The translations under genes were made by a program, and so were the position numbers. Positions 7,675 to 16,603 of a stretch of 64,000 nt of DNA are shown here, piece by piece. Where the stretch lies: NCBI RefSeq assembly GCF_023715415.1, contig NZ_JAMBOB010000002.1, positions 558,001-622,000 on the forward strand, given 5' to 3'. How positions within the stretch are numbered: the first letter of the stretch is position 1; every line of letters begins with the position of its first letter. Source of the stretch: Neobacillus niacini. Its GTDB lineage: Bacteria; Bacillota; Bacilli; Bacillales; Cytobacillaceae. The notes beneath the pieces were generated by a model that saw nothing but the letters and a program-made list of their open reading frames with translations, was not told where the DNA came from and searched no databases.

Positions 7675-9582
7675 TTGCCAACCAAAATACTTGCCATCAC
7701 ACATAAGAATTTTTCACATTTATACTACGAAGTAATAGAACTGTTAAATTTACCTTTAAGTTTAGAAGTATTAGAGGTGAATTTTGGAGAGTTACATAAA
7801 ATTGACCATGAAATGTTTTCACGCTTTGATTTAGTCATTACGAGTGGTGCTCATCTAGAAATGATTAATAAGGATTATTATGAGTTAACCTATCTTGTAC
7901 CCTTTTATCCTTTACATTTTACAGAGGCCGATTTGGTTAAGGGACTGGCTCAAGCTAAAAAATTTGGAAGGAAAATTTTGTTAATGTATTTTCCGGAAGA
8001 GGATTATCAGCTCGAACAATATGAGGATTTATTAGACATAGAATTGAAAAGGGTTTCATTCTCTAATTTAAAGGAAGCAGAGGAAATCATGAATGATTGT
8101 TATCAAAAAGGGTTTAACGTCGTTATTGGGACCAGTTCAGTCTGTGAAATAGCGGATAAAAAAGGGATAAAAAATGTTCTCATATATTCGATAGATTCTT
8201 TAAAACTAGAAATTATTAAAGCTTACCAGTTAGCTGCGACAAAGAGCAAAATGGTAAACTACGGTAAAATCAAAGATGTCATCCTTCAATATGCAGGTAA
8301 CCCTATTTTTCTATTAGACCAACATCTAAGAATTATTGATACCAACGCGCATGGGTTTAAGTATGTAAAAAAAAGCAGCAAGTACGAGATCATAGGAGAG
8401 CAGTTTAACACGTTGATTAACATTGATTTTAAAGGTATAGGAACCGAATCGGTTAGTTTTACATATAAATCAGAACAAATAGTCATTGAACCGATTATGA
8501 ATAGTGCAAACAGTAAAATGTATATTGTTGCTGTAGAGGGTTCTCGTACTCGTGGACCAAGTGAAAATAAAAAGGAAGATACCTTAAACCCGAAATATCA
8601 ATTTACAAATATTATCCACACTTCTCAAATTATGAATAAGGTCATCATTAAAACCAAACAGTACGCCCAAACGGATGCACCGTTATTGATATTTGGTGAA
8701 TCAGGAACAGGTAAAGAATTAATAGCCCATAGCGTGCACCACTATAGTAATCGAAAGGCACAGCCATTCCTTCCAGTGAATTGTTCGGCGATTCCGCAAA
8801 ATATTCTCGAAAGTGAATTATTTGGCTACGAAGAAGGAGCTTTTACCGGTGCAAGAAAAGGAGGGAAACCAGGATATTTTGAAATGGCTCAAAATGGAAC
8901 CATCTTTCTTGATGAAATTGGGGAAATTCCTTTGGATATTCAAACAAAGCTTCTAAGGGTTCTGCAGGAAAAAGAAGTAATCCGGTTAGGCGGCAGAAAT
9001 ATCATACCACTAGATGTTAGAGTGATCACAGCGACGAATAAACCGCTAGTCGATTTAATTAGGAAAAAGACCTTTAGAGAAGATTTATATTATAGGATTA
9101 ATGTACTTCAAATTAATGTACCGCCAGTTAGAGATAGAAAAGAAGATATTCCGCTGCTTCTTAATCACTTACTTGTGAAATACGGAATGGATACACACCA
9201 AGCTAGTTATTTAATCAATATGGCCAAAAATAGTTTATCTACGTATAACTGGCCAGGAAATGTCAGGGAGATGGAAAATTTTGCTCAGCGATTTTGTGCA
9301 CTTCAATCTATTTCTAATACTACTTTGGACTTAATGAAATTATTTACAGATATTTTGAGTGAATTTTTTGAACAAAAGAATCAAATAGTAGGTAGTTTCG
9401 TTAGGAGCGAAGAAGGTGATCTTCAAGAACACATGCCGAAGCCTGAACTTGAAAAGTTAAAAATAATAAATGTCCTCCTTGAAACAAATGGGAATAAGAA
9501 TCAAACTGCGGTTAAACTTGGCATGTCTAGAACGACACTATGGAGGAAGATAAAGGAATACGATATTGAAACAAGTTTTTAA
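7675..9582 (+). CDS. Sigma-54-dependent activator with PrpR_N-like sensor
   Basis: Bacterial enhancer-binding protein of 635 aa. Residues about 1-190 resemble the PrpR_N receptor domain (KILAITHKN, then VVIGTSSVCEIADKKG). A PAS-like stretch follows (QYAGNPIFLLDQHLRIIDTN). The AAA+ core has Walker A GESGTGKE near 341, the sigma-54 contact motif GAFTGA near 388 and Walker B FLDEIGEI near 414. The C-terminus is a Fis-type HTH (NKNQTAVKLGMSRTTLWRK). The TTG start has GGAG 10 nt upstream. It lies between two sigma-54 promoters, so it very likely controls both the hydantoinase operon and the transporter genes. PrpR itself senses 2-methylcitrate; the ligand here is unknown. Confidence 0.93.
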   Translation: MPTKILAITHKNFSHLYYEVIELLNLPLSLEVLEVNFGELHKIDHEMFSRFDLVITSGAHLEMINKDYYELTYLVPFYPLHFTEADLVKGLAQAKKFGRKILLMYFPEEDYQLEQYEDLLDIELKRVSFSNLKEAEEIMNDCYQKGFNVVIGTSSVCEIADKKGIKNVLIYSIDSLKLEIIKAYQLAATKSKMVNYGKIKDVILQYAGNPIFLLDQHLRIIDTNAHGFKYVKKSSKYEIIGEQFNTLINIDFKGIGTESVSFTYKSEQIVIEPIMNSANSKMYIVAVEGSRTRGPSENKKEDTLNPKYQFTNIIHTSQIMNKVIIKTKQYAQTDAPLLIFGESGTGKELIAHSVHHYSNRKAQPFLPVNCSAIPQNILESELFGYEEGAFTGARKGGKPGYFEMAQNGTIFLDEIGEIPLDIQTKLLRVLQEKEVIRLGGRNIIPLDVRVITATNKPLVDLIRKKTFREDLYYRINVLQINVPPVRDRKEDIPLLLNHLLVKYGMDTHQASYLINMAKNSLSTYNWPGNVREMENFAQRFCALQSISNTTLDLMKLFTDILSEFFEQKNQIVGSFVRSEEGDLQEHMPKPELEKLKIINVLLETNGNKNQTAVKLGMSRTTLWRKIKEYDIETSF

Positions 9583-9617
9583 GGGTGATTTTTTGTTAAT
9601 GAACTGAATGAATGGAT

Positions 9618-9658
9618 TTACCCCCACGCCTACTTTTAGAGATGCGGGGGTTTTTATT
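9618..9658 (+). terminator. Rho-independent terminator of activator gene
   Basis: ACCCCC..GC pairs with GCGGGGGT across a loop of about 14 nt (small bulge on the left arm), followed by T5ATTTT. Confidence 0.7.
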
Positions 9659-9701
9659 TTTTATCGTAAGACTATAATCCCTAATCAATTAAGTCCATAA
9701 C

Positions 9702-9739
9702 GTTTCGTTTGTTGTTACGTTGAAACAACGTATGAAACA
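9702..9739. promoter_or_regulatory. Candidate enhancer cluster upstream of MFS gene
   Basis: GTTTC at 9702 and GAAAC at 9722 are inverted; GTTGTT and AACAAC flank the centre; TGAAACA occurs at 9721-9727 and 9733-9739. The site is about 190 bp upstream of the -24/-12 promoter, the usual distance for bEBP binding, and shares TGAAACA with the 7553-7580 site. The 9583-9912 gap holds nothing else recognisable apart from the terminator. Confidence 0.4.
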
Positions 9740-9912
9740 AAAAGCATATTAATCAACATATATTTTTATTCGAATCTAAGCAATGGAATGATAAAAAAGT
9801 GTGAACAGCTTTTTTAGAATAGAGTTCCCTGAAGTTTAGTAGAAAGTAAATAGGAGAGTAACAACAAAAAAATTTAAAAGTTTTCTATATTATCAAAATA
9901 TTCAAAAATAAA

Positions 9913-9928
9913 TGGCATGGTAATTGCA
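9913..9928 (+). promoter_or_regulatory. Sigma-54 (-24/-12) promoter of MFS/TRAP genes
   Basis: TGGCATGGTAATTGCA keeps GG at 9914-9915 and GC at 9926-9927 with the required 10-nt interval and one mismatch (T for C) in the -24 element. The predicted start is near 9939, leaving a short leader before the ATG at 9963. Confidence 0.85.
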
Positions 9929-9962
9929 ATTATATAAGGTAAAGGCAGGTGAAATAGTAGAA

Positions 9963-11180
9963 ATGAAATTGGAACATGTGAAAAGTACCCCCTCGTTTGT
10001 CATTTTAAATAAATACCTTCTTTGGCTTTTAGTCATTCAAATGATGACAGCACTGGCGTATTATGGGTATGTTCCTCTGATACCTCAAATGGTAAAAGAG
10101 TTTTCATTAAACAATACCCAAATTGGCTGGATGACCTCGGCTGTATTCCTTGGTTCTTCTATTATTGCTATTCCTTCTGGTATGATTACCGATCGATTTG
10201 GGGCAAGGAAGTCTTTATTTGCTTTCTGTTTATTACTCGTTTTTGTCATCTTTTCTTTTTCCATCTCAAATAGTTACTTTGTCATTTTAGTGCTGCTATT
10301 TTTGTTGGGGACGGGTTATGGAGGTATTACTCCGGGGACGAACAAAAGTATAATGGAAAACTTTGATGTACATAACAGGGGAACAGCAATGGGTTTAAAG
10401 CAAATGGGGGTTTCCTTAGGCAGTACCTTGGGCAGTTTGTTGCTTCCGCTCATAGCCAATCAATGGGGCTGGCGAATCGGCATTCTAAGCATTGCTGTTT
10501 TGTTGGTACTTGTGTGTTTGTTTCATTTTAAGGTGTTAGACGAAAGAGAGGATTATCACAAACAAACAAATGTGTTAAAAAATATTAAAGACATTACCAA
10601 AAACAAAAAATTAATGAAGATTATCGCCATTATTACCTTTTTTATCTGGGTGCAGCTTAGTGTGATGACTTACTTAGTTCTCTATTTACATGAATCGGTT
10701 CACTATTCCCTTTCCTTTTCTTTATTTTGTTTAGCTTTATTACAAATTGGTGGGGCTCTAGGGAGGGCATGCTGGGGAGTCATAAGTGATCGGTTTTTTA
10801 ATCGGAATCGAGGAGTGATTATTGCACTGATTGGATTAATTTCAGGTGTATTAGTCTTAATCCTTGGAATGTTGTCAGGTGAAATCCCGGAAGTGATCAT
10901 TGCATTCCTATCATTATGCCTAGGCATTACCACACAGGGATGGAACGGAATGTTTGTCTTAATGATTTCAGAGGTGGTAAAGAGGGAACAAATTGGTTTA
11001 GCCAGTGGAGTTGGACTAGCAACCGTATATGCAGGTGCCATCTTCGGTACTCCATTATCAGGTTGGATTATTGATTTTTCCGGTAATTTTGAGGCCATGT
11101 GGATGATTTGTGGAGTTGCTATTTTTATAATAGGTGGCTTAACAATATGTTTAAAGCTCGATACCAATTTGAATGATTAA
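9963..11180 (+). CDS. MFS transporter
   Basis: Major facilitator of 405 aa with about 12 membrane segments. The loop 2-3 signature is seen as GMITDRFGARKS. GYGGITPGTNKSIMENF and MGLKQMGVSLGSTLG are typical of anion or organic-acid facilitators. I placed the start at ATG 9963, preceded by AGGTGA; a longer frame beginning at 9924 starts within the -12 promoter element and is not a real start. It is the first gene after the sigma-54 promoter and is 34 bp from the TRAP genes, so it probably carries the same or a related substrate. Its substrate is not readable from the sequence. Confidence 0.88.
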   Translation: MKLEHVKSTPSFVILNKYLLWLLVIQMMTALAYYGYVPLIPQMVKEFSLNNTQIGWMTSAVFLGSSIIAIPSGMITDRFGARKSLFAFCLLLVFVIFSFSISNSYFVILVLLFLLGTGYGGITPGTNKSIMENFDVHNRGTAMGLKQMGVSLGSTLGSLLLPLIANQWGWRIGILSIAVLLVLVCLFHFKVLDEREDYHKQTNVLKNIKDITKNKKLMKIIAIITFFIWVQLSVMTYLVLYLHESVHYSLSFSLFCLALLQIGGALGRACWGVISDRFFNRNRGVIIALIGLISGVLVLILGMLSGEIPEVIIAFLSLCLGITTQGWNGMFVLMISEVVKREQIGLASGVGLATVYAGAIFGTPLSGWIIDFSGNFEAMWMICGVAIFIIGGLTICLKLDTNLND

Positions 11181-11214
11181 TAAATTAGATGGTTAATTTT
11201 GAAAGGAGAATTTT

Positions 11215-12495
11215 ATGGAGATTATCATTTTCTTAGTCATCCTTTTCCTCTTGCTAATTATTGGAACCCACATTGGTGTGGCGTTAGGTGTAAGCGCTTT
11301 AGTTGTTTTGCTAATGTTTCAAGAAACAAGTTTGGACATTATTGCGCAGCAAACCTTTCAATCTGCCAATAGCTATGCGTTAGCGGCGATTCCATTCTTT
11401 ATTCTATCCGGGGACATCATTATGAAGGGAAGCTTGGCCCAAAGGATCTTAGATTTTACAGATCTCATTACACGAAAAATTCATGGCGGGACCGCAATGG
11501 CAGCCATGTTGGTAAGCGTTTTTTTTGCTGCTGTTTCTGGTTCGAGTGTTGCTTCAGCTGCGGCAATTGGGAAAAACTTGGTTGAAGTTATGGGAGAAAG
11601 AGGGTATCCAAAACGCTTTATTGCCGGTTTAGTAGCCACTGGAGGTACTCTTGGACTGCTAATCCCTCCAAGTCTTAGTTTTATCTTAATTGGCAGTATG
11701 GTTGGGATTCCAATCGTCGATTTATTCACTGCAGGGATAGTTCCAGGGCTTATGCAGGCAGCCATGTTAATGGCACTCACCTATTATCTTTGTAAGAAAA
11801 ATGGCTGGGAGACTGCTTCAAATCTTTCTACTTTAAAAAAGGTAGTTCCTCTAAAGCAATTAAAATCATCTTCAGGTGTATTATTGCTGCCGGTTTTAAT
11901 TTTGGGCGGAATTTACCTTGGTTTCTTTACTCCTACCGAAGTATCAGCTGTTGCTGTTCTATATGCCGCTGTTCTTGCAGTTTTCATTTATCGAGCCATC
12001 AAAGTAAAAGATCTTTGGAATGTCAGCCGAGAATCCTTGTTTCAATCTGGGATGATTTATTTAATATTAATTGGTGGATCCTTAACAGCTTTTATGTTAA
12101 AAAGTTTAGGGTTAACCGCAGGATTGATCACGATGATAACGGATCTTGGACTTGAGCCTTGGCAGTTTCTACTCCTTGTAAATGTACTCTTATTTATTCT
12201 TGGTATGTTCTTGGATGGCATTACTGTTATCGTTTTAGTAGCGCCGATTCTTTTCCCAGCAGCCATCGCTTTAGGAATAAATCCGATTCATTTTGCCGTT
12301 ATTATTACCATGAATATCGAGATTGCAACTTTAACTCCACCTGTTGGTCTAAATCTATTTGTCATGAGCGGGTTAGCGAAAATTCCAATCCAGGAAGTAG
12401 CAAAAGGGGTAGGACCTTATTATGTTATTTTATTTATTTCTTTACTGCTAGTTACCTACCTGCCACAGATTAGTTTATTATTGTTTAATTTGTAG
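11215..12495 (+). CDS. TRAP transporter large permease, DctM type
   Basis: DctM-family membrane subunit, 426 aa and about 12 membrane helices. Together with DctP and DctQ it performs Na+-coupled uptake of organic acids. Typical stretches are FFILSGDIIMKGS, AAVSGSSVASAAAIGK, LIPPSLSFILIGSM and TPPVGLNLFVMSGLAKIP. RBS AAAGGAG precedes the ATG. Gene order is DctM-DctP-DctQ downstream of the MFS gene, under the same sigma-54 promoter. This order is less common than P-Q-M. Confidence 0.93.
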   Translation: MEIIIFLVILFLLLIIGTHIGVALGVSALVVLLMFQETSLDIIAQQTFQSANSYALAAIPFFILSGDIIMKGSLAQRILDFTDLITRKIHGGTAMAAMLVSVFFAAVSGSSVASAAAIGKNLVEVMGERGYPKRFIAGLVATGGTLGLLIPPSLSFILIGSMVGIPIVDLFTAGIVPGLMQAAMLMALTYYLCKKNGWETASNLSTLKKVVPLKQLKSSSGVLLLPVLILGGIYLGFFTPTEVSAVAVLYAAVLAVFIYRAIKVKDLWNVSRESLFQSGMIYLILIGGSLTAFMLKSLGLTAGLITMITDLGLEPWQFLLLVNVLLFILGMFLDGITVIVLVAPILFPAAIALGINPIHFAVIITMNIEIATLTPPVGLNLFVMSGLAKIPIQEVAKGVGPYYVILFISLLLVTYLPQISLLLFNL

Positions 12496-12562
12496 AAGTA
12501 GAGTTACAAGGTTTAAAGATAGAAACCTAATACAAATTTTGTTTAAGAAGGGATGGTTTTGG

Positions 12563-13594
12563 ATGAAACAAAGAAAAAAGGTATGGTCGATGATGGTAAT
12601 CATGGTTTTAGCTCTATTCATGGGATTGGCAGGCTGCGGCAAAGACAAAGCATCAGGAGGAGAAGGGGATAAAAAAACTTATAAAATCATCATGACTCAC
12701 GAGTTACCCGAAACGTTCTTTAAGCACAAATATATGGAAAAATTTAAAGAAATTGTCGAAGAAAAAAGTAATGGACAACTAGAGGTAACGATTCATTCCG
12801 GAGGTCAATTATTTAAAGACGGTGAAGCGATTCAAGCTTTAGGAACTGGTTCCGTTCATATGGTTTGGCCAGTAAGCGCACACCTAGAAGCCTTAAACCA
12901 GAAATATGGTATTGTTAGTTTGCCTTTTGGTCTTAATGATAAAACCATTTTAGAAAACCAAGAATATCGTACAGAATTAACGGGGTTGCTTAACTCTTTT
13001 GTTGAAGATAAAGGGATAAAAGTTTTAGGACTTATGAGAACAGCGGAGGGGATTATTCTAACAAAAGATAAAGAGTTAAAGAATTTAAAGGATTTATCGG
13101 GTTTGAAGGTTCGGACTGTTTCAGGACAGGTAGCCACTGACATGATTGAATCATTTAAAGGAAGTGGTGTTTCCATGCCAGCAACTGAAATTGCCACTTC
13201 CCTTTCCCAAGGCGTTATCGATGGAGTAAACACTTCACCTGATGGATGGAAGGACGTTGTTGGATCTTCAGCAAAATACGGGCTTGTTGTACCGGGAATG
13301 CAATTATTTACCTATTCCATTGCTGCGGATAAAGCATGGTTTGACGGACTCCCTAAAGATCTTCAAATGTTAATTTCAGATACCATTAATGATATTACTG
13401 TTACTCAATGGAAGGAATCGATGGAGTTAGATAAAGAATATATTGAAAAGGTAACAAGTGACTGGGGTAAAGTGAATTATGTCCCTGAAAGTGATGTGAA
13501 CGATTGGAAAAAAGCAACAGAAGATGTCTATAAAAAATTTGAACAACGCCACCCAGATGCGTTAAAAGCATTTAATGAATTAACAAAGAAATAA
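12563..13594 (+). CDS. TRAP substrate-binding protein, DctP family (lipoprotein)
   Basis: Extracytoplasmic binding lipoprotein of about 343 aa. Start ATG 12563 gives MKQRKK, a hydrophobic stretch and the lipobox LAGC; a 24-base-longer frame from TTG 12539 is less likely. Family features include HELPETFFKHKYMEKFKEIVEE, GGQLFKDGEAIQALGTGSVHM, the conserved LKVRTVSGQ (with the carboxylate-binding Arg) and DGVNTSPDGWK. A carboxylate or carboxylate-bearing ligand is expected from the family. It is followed by a strong stem-loop before DctQ. Confidence 0.92.
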   Translation: MKQRKKVWSMMVIMVLALFMGLAGCGKDKASGGEGDKKTYKIIMTHELPETFFKHKYMEKFKEIVEEKSNGQLEVTIHSGGQLFKDGEAIQALGTGSVHMVWPVSAHLEALNQKYGIVSLPFGLNDKTILENQEYRTELTGLLNSFVEDKGIKVLGLMRTAEGIILTKDKELKNLKDLSGLKVRTVSGQVATDMIESFKGSGVSMPATEIATSLSQGVIDGVNTSPDGWKDVVGSSAKYGLVVPGMQLFTYSIAADKAWFDGLPKDLQMLISDTINDITVTQWKESMELDKEYIEKVTSDWGKVNYVPESDVNDWKKATEDVYKKFEQRHPDALKAFNELTKK

Positions 13595-13608
13595 TAGTAA
13601 TCTAGTAA

Positions 13609-13638
13609 ATTCATCCCCCATTAATTAGGGGGATGAAT
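13609..13638 (+). other. Intercistronic stem-loop after dctP-type gene
   Basis: ATTCATCCCCC and GGGGGATGAAT form a perfect 11-bp stem around an 8-nt loop. There is no T-tract, so it is probably a 3'-end stabiliser or processing point that raises binding-protein mRNA over permease mRNA, not a terminator. Confidence 0.65.
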
Positions 13639-13679
13639 ACGCTGCCTAGAACATCCTTAACAAAAAGGAGGATTACCAT

Positions 13680-14201
13680 TTGAAATTAATAAACTTTATT
13701 GAGGACAAAATTGTTACCACTATTGCTGTTTGTTTATTCATTTTTTCATGTGGCTGGATGTTGATTGAAGCAATTAGCAGACAAGTTTTTTCTAAGTCAT
13801 TTTCTATGTCGGAAGAAGTAGTGTTGTTTTCGTTAATATGGGCGATCTTTTTAACCTTAGGGAAAAGCGGAAAGGAAGGAAATCATATATATGTTGATTT
13901 AATCGTTATGAGACTTGGAAAACGATTAAAGAAAACCACTTCTATCTTAAACGCTATTATTGGTTTTCTTTATGCTTGTTTTTTGGTCTATGTAGGATTT
14001 AACTATGTGCAGCATCTATTCGATACCGGAATTACTTCTAATTCATCATTAAGGCTTCCAATGGGGTATGTATTCTTAGTAGTTCCGATAGGGATGATCT
14101 TTTTTGCTGCTTATTATTTAGAATCTTTTATTAAGGAAGTTCCAAAGGTTCAACAGATTGAGGCGGATAAAGTTCAAGAGACGGTGAACAGTTTGATGTA
14201 G
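13680..14201 (+). CDS. TRAP transporter small permease, DctQ type
   Basis: DctQ-family small membrane subunit, 173 aa with four membrane helices; it links DctP and DctM. Seen: the N-terminal helix with GWMLIEAISRQVF, the EEVVLFSLIWAIFLTLGKSGKEGNHIYVDL region (conserved G..HI.VD) and a last helix with PMGYVFLVVPIG. Start is TTG at 13680 with AAAGGAGG 8 nt upstream. It is the last gene of the sigma-54 transport operon. Confidence 0.9.
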   Translation: MKLINFIEDKIVTTIAVCLFIFSCGWMLIEAISRQVFSKSFSMSEEVVLFSLIWAIFLTLGKSGKEGNHIYVDLIVMRLGKRLKKTTSILNAIIGFLYACFLVYVGFNYVQHLFDTGITSNSSLRLPMGYVFLVVPIGMIFFAAYYLESFIKEVPKVQQIEADKVQETVNSLM

Positions 14202-14220
14202 TGGTTCAATTTTTGTGACC

Positions 14221-14246
14221 AAGGGGACGGTTCGAACCGTCCCCTT
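14221..14246. repeat. Family A palindrome (compact copy); may end the TRAP transcript
   Basis: A perfect 26-bp palindrome with arms AAGGGGACGGTTC and GAACCGTCCCCTT. The arms match the ends of the longer family A repeats at 48.5, 50.1, 51.1 and 54.6 kb, so this copy is a version without the internal spacer. It lies 20 bp after the DctQ stop. Confidence 0.8.
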
Positions 14247-14418
14247 GTCCACCTTATCACCTCATTTAATTTGACGGGGTATTTTTTGTTTTGATTCGAA
14301 TAAATAAGCCCAATTATTGTTTTCAAACAAAAATGGGCGTTTCTAGTCGTTTTTTACATTGTCTGGACAATAAAGTACAATAATCATACTGATTAATGGA
14401 AGAATGAAAGGATACATA

Positions 14419-15573
14419 ATGACTTTTTTAGAAAAAATTAAACCACACTTGATTAGCGAGGATATTTTAATCCAAGAGGTAGTAATGCATGCACTCCATG
14501 ATTATCCGAATATCCCAGAAGAATGGACCAATGAATTACTGAAAGAAGCATTTAGAAATAATGAGAAACTATCTTCGATCTTAATCTATGTAGATAATCA
14601 AACCTTCAATGAAGAGGCTGTTAAGATATTAATTGAAAATATTCCATTAATGGACCCATCAAAACGCCAATTAGCGGTGAAATTGGTCCAGCGTATCGAA
14701 CCGGAACTTGCTCTTAAATATAAGGAACAGCTTCAAGGATATATTCCCAAGCATACTTGGAACTTATATGAGTTATTGTTACATGGTTCGGAAGAAGAAG
14801 TTTACTCAGAATATGGTCAAATCTTAAATGACCTTGAGCGGGCCGGTTCAAAGCAGCATGATTTCTACATAAAAGCAAAAAAACTGGCAGCCTGTTTAGT
14901 AAAAAAGGGCTGGGTTACAGAAGATGAAATAGACTTAGTACTAGAAGACGAGTTTAAGGAAAAATGGTTTTCATTTAATGGAACCTTGACGGTCTATATG
15001 ATTGGATTGTTAAAAACACAAAGATATATACCTTTATTGGTTAGCCTGCTGGATCGCGATGATGACAGTTTGTTAGAAGAAGTTTCCGTAACGTTAACCA
15101 GTTTCCAATCGGACGAGGTGGTAAAGGAAGTAGCACCCTATCTTAGGAAAGATAATTCCATTATTTATGCCGCATCCATCGTTGAAAACATAAAATCAGA
15201 CTTCGGTGTCAAAGTTCTAAGAGAAGCCTACCGTTCTGCAAAAGAACTGGATCATCGAGATATTCTAATTGAAGCACTTTGTCACCAGCTTTCCGAAGAA
15301 GCTCTTCCTGAAATTAACGAACATATGAAGCTCGATTATTCTTCTGGCCTAGTTGATATTGAACAGACCGTCTATGGCTACTTTTCTATTCTGGGATTAA
15401 AACATCGTGAACTAGCTGTCTGGCGACAAGTAGCAATGGAGAGAGAACTGGACTTTAGACTACAGGGGAATGACCTCCCACTTTCTCCGGTCCGAAATAA
15501 TAATAAAGTCGGCAGAAATGATTCATGCATTTGTGGAAGCGGCAAAAAATATAAAAAATGCTGCGGGAAGTAA
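14419..15573 (+). CDS. SEC-C motif protein with HEAT-like helices
   Basis: About 384 aa, soluble and helix-rich. The last 20 residues carry the SEC-C zinc motif, seen as [16 protein letters not shown] (C-x-C...C-C), the same motif that ends SecA and many uncharacterised proteins. The body has repeated helical units like HEAT repeats (for example [22 protein letters not shown]). Start ATG 14419 is favoured by AAAGGA 6 nt upstream; ATG 14404 has no good site. No partner gene lies beside it. Function unknown; SEC-C often mediates protein or ribosome contacts. Confidence 0.8.
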   Translation: MTFLEKIKPHLISEDILIQEVVMHALHDYPNIPEEWTNELLKEAFRNNEKLSSILIYVDNQTFNEEAVKILIENIPLMDPSKRQLAVKLVQRIEPELALKYKEQLQGYIPKHTWNLYELLLHGSEEEVYSEYGQILNDLERAGSKQHDFYIKAKKLAACLVKKGWVTEDEIDLVLEDEFKEKWFSFNGTLTVYMIGLLKTQRYIPLLVSLLDRDDDSLLEEVSVTLTSFQSDEVVKEVAPYLRKDNSIIYAASIVENIKSDFGVKVLREAYRSAKELDHRDILIEALCHQLSEEALPEINEHMKLDYSSGLVDIEQTVYGYFSILGLKHRELAVWRQVAMERELDFRLQGNDLPLSPVRNNNKVGRNDSCICGSGKKYKKCCGK

Positions 15574-15984
15574 AGATAATGAAACATTGGTACGAGGATA
15601 AAAACAATGGCAGGTGGCATTCAAAAGATATAACGAGTATGTACAGCAAGGTCCCACTTCTTTTGCCTTTGATTTTAAGCATACTTTTGATAAAAAAGGT
15701 GTGAAGTGCGTAGTAAAGTAGCTGGGTTCGTGAAAAAGGGCAACACAACATAAATAATGATTGTCAGGCACTTTCCAGGTAATTGGATGGTGCCTGACAC
15801 TTTTTTAAGCACTAATATCGGAACTCCTTCAACTCCTTCAAAGTTTGGTTCAAAAATTACTAGATAGACGATTTAGAGAAAAAGTTTAACTTTTTTATAG
15901 GAAGGGTTCTCATGGCAAGGGCACGACGACGATTATTATGGATAGACCAAGAGATCCGTCCCCACGTTTTTTTTTACATATACA
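15574..15984. other. Gene-free stretch with coding debris
   Basis: No complete gene. From about 15602 to 15721 one plus frame reads like protein (FKRYNEYVQQGPTSFAFDF then FDKKGVKCVV, stop at 15721) but has no start and is probably the end of a lost gene. A 41-codon frame at 15579-15704 has no convincing ribosome site. A family B repeat follows at 15762-15805, and ATCCGTCCCCACG near 15952 resembles a family A half-end. Confidence 0.5.
15762..15805 (+). repeat. Family B palindrome with terminator form
   Basis: TGTCAGGCAC pairs with GTGCCTGACA around an 18-nt loop and is followed by CTTTTTT. It is one of several GTGCCTGGCAC-type elements in the window and can act as a rho-independent terminator. 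Confidence 0.75.
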
Positions 15985-15996
15985 GAACGTATGTTT
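15985..15996. promoter_or_regulatory. LexA (SOS) box upstream of yolD-like gene
   Basis: GAACGTATGTTT matches the Bacillus LexA core GAAC-N4-GTTC with one mismatch. It lies just upstream of TATAAT (16000-16005) and 41 bp before the YolD start, so it overlaps the promoter and should make the gene damage-inducible. Confidence 0.7.
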
Positions 15997-16025
15997 GTGT
16001 ATAATAGAAGGGGAGGAGTGATGTG

Positions 16026-16364
16026 ATGGCAATTAGGGATAGAGGGAAAATTAAATGGCGGCCAGCGTCATTTATGCCGTTAGGTTTTGAGATGACTCGT
16101 GCCATGTTTAAGGACCAAGAACGGACCATGAAACCATTACTTGATGAATATGAGAAGGAGGAGTTTGATCGGAGTATTGCCTATGCAATGGAATTCAATC
16201 TTTCAGTGAAGATTAACGTTTGGAGCGATGGGTTTACAGAGACGATTACGGGCCGTATTCATTATGTTGATCCAATAACGTTGCAGCTTCGCATGGAGCT
16301 GGAATCTGGTGAGTTTCAGCGGATAGCTTTCGAAGATGTTTTAAGAGTAAGCGTGGTGGAGTAG
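16026..16364 (+). CDS. YolD-like family protein
   Basis: 112-aa YolD-family protein (GKIKWRPASFMPLGFEM near the N-terminus; VKINVWSDGFTETITGRIHYVDP, then GEFQRIAFEDVLRV). In Bacillus these proteins usually precede an UmuC/UvrX-type Y-family DNA polymerase and are SOS-regulated. Start ATG 16026 is chosen for its spacing to GGGGAGG; GTG 16023 is also possible. A LexA box lies upstream, but no polymerase follows: only 240 bp of gene-poor DNA. Either the polymerase has been lost or this copy acts alone. Its biochemical role is not known. Confidence 0.85.
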   Translation: MAIRDRGKIKWRPASFMPLGFEMTRAMFKDQERTMKPLLDEYEKEEFDRSIAYAMEFNLSVKINVWSDGFTETITGRIHYVDPITLQLRMELESGEFQRIAFEDVLRVSVVE

Positions 16365-16603
16365 TGTAACGAACTATCTCCATTTTTCAGGCAAACAATT
16401 CAAGAATGAAATGGTTTGGGCTTCCTTTGGAGGTCCAATTTCTTTGATTTCAGTAAAGAAAAAAAGATTGAAACACTCTTTGATGTAAAAAATACTGGAC
16501 CAAAAGAGCGTTAAAGGAAAATTCACATTTATCTACACCATCGACAATTCTCAACATAAATCTGCTATAATAAAAATTAATAATTGAAGGAGGGTTTGCA
16601 AAA

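Noticed and set aside
9924..9962. Upstream TTG start for the MFS gene
   Set aside because: The codon forms part of the -12 promoter element and would not be in the transcript; ATG 9963 has a ribosome site.
15579..15704. 41-codon frame with a hydrophobic end
   Set aside because: No ribosome site, and an overlapping frame looks more like degraded coding sequence.
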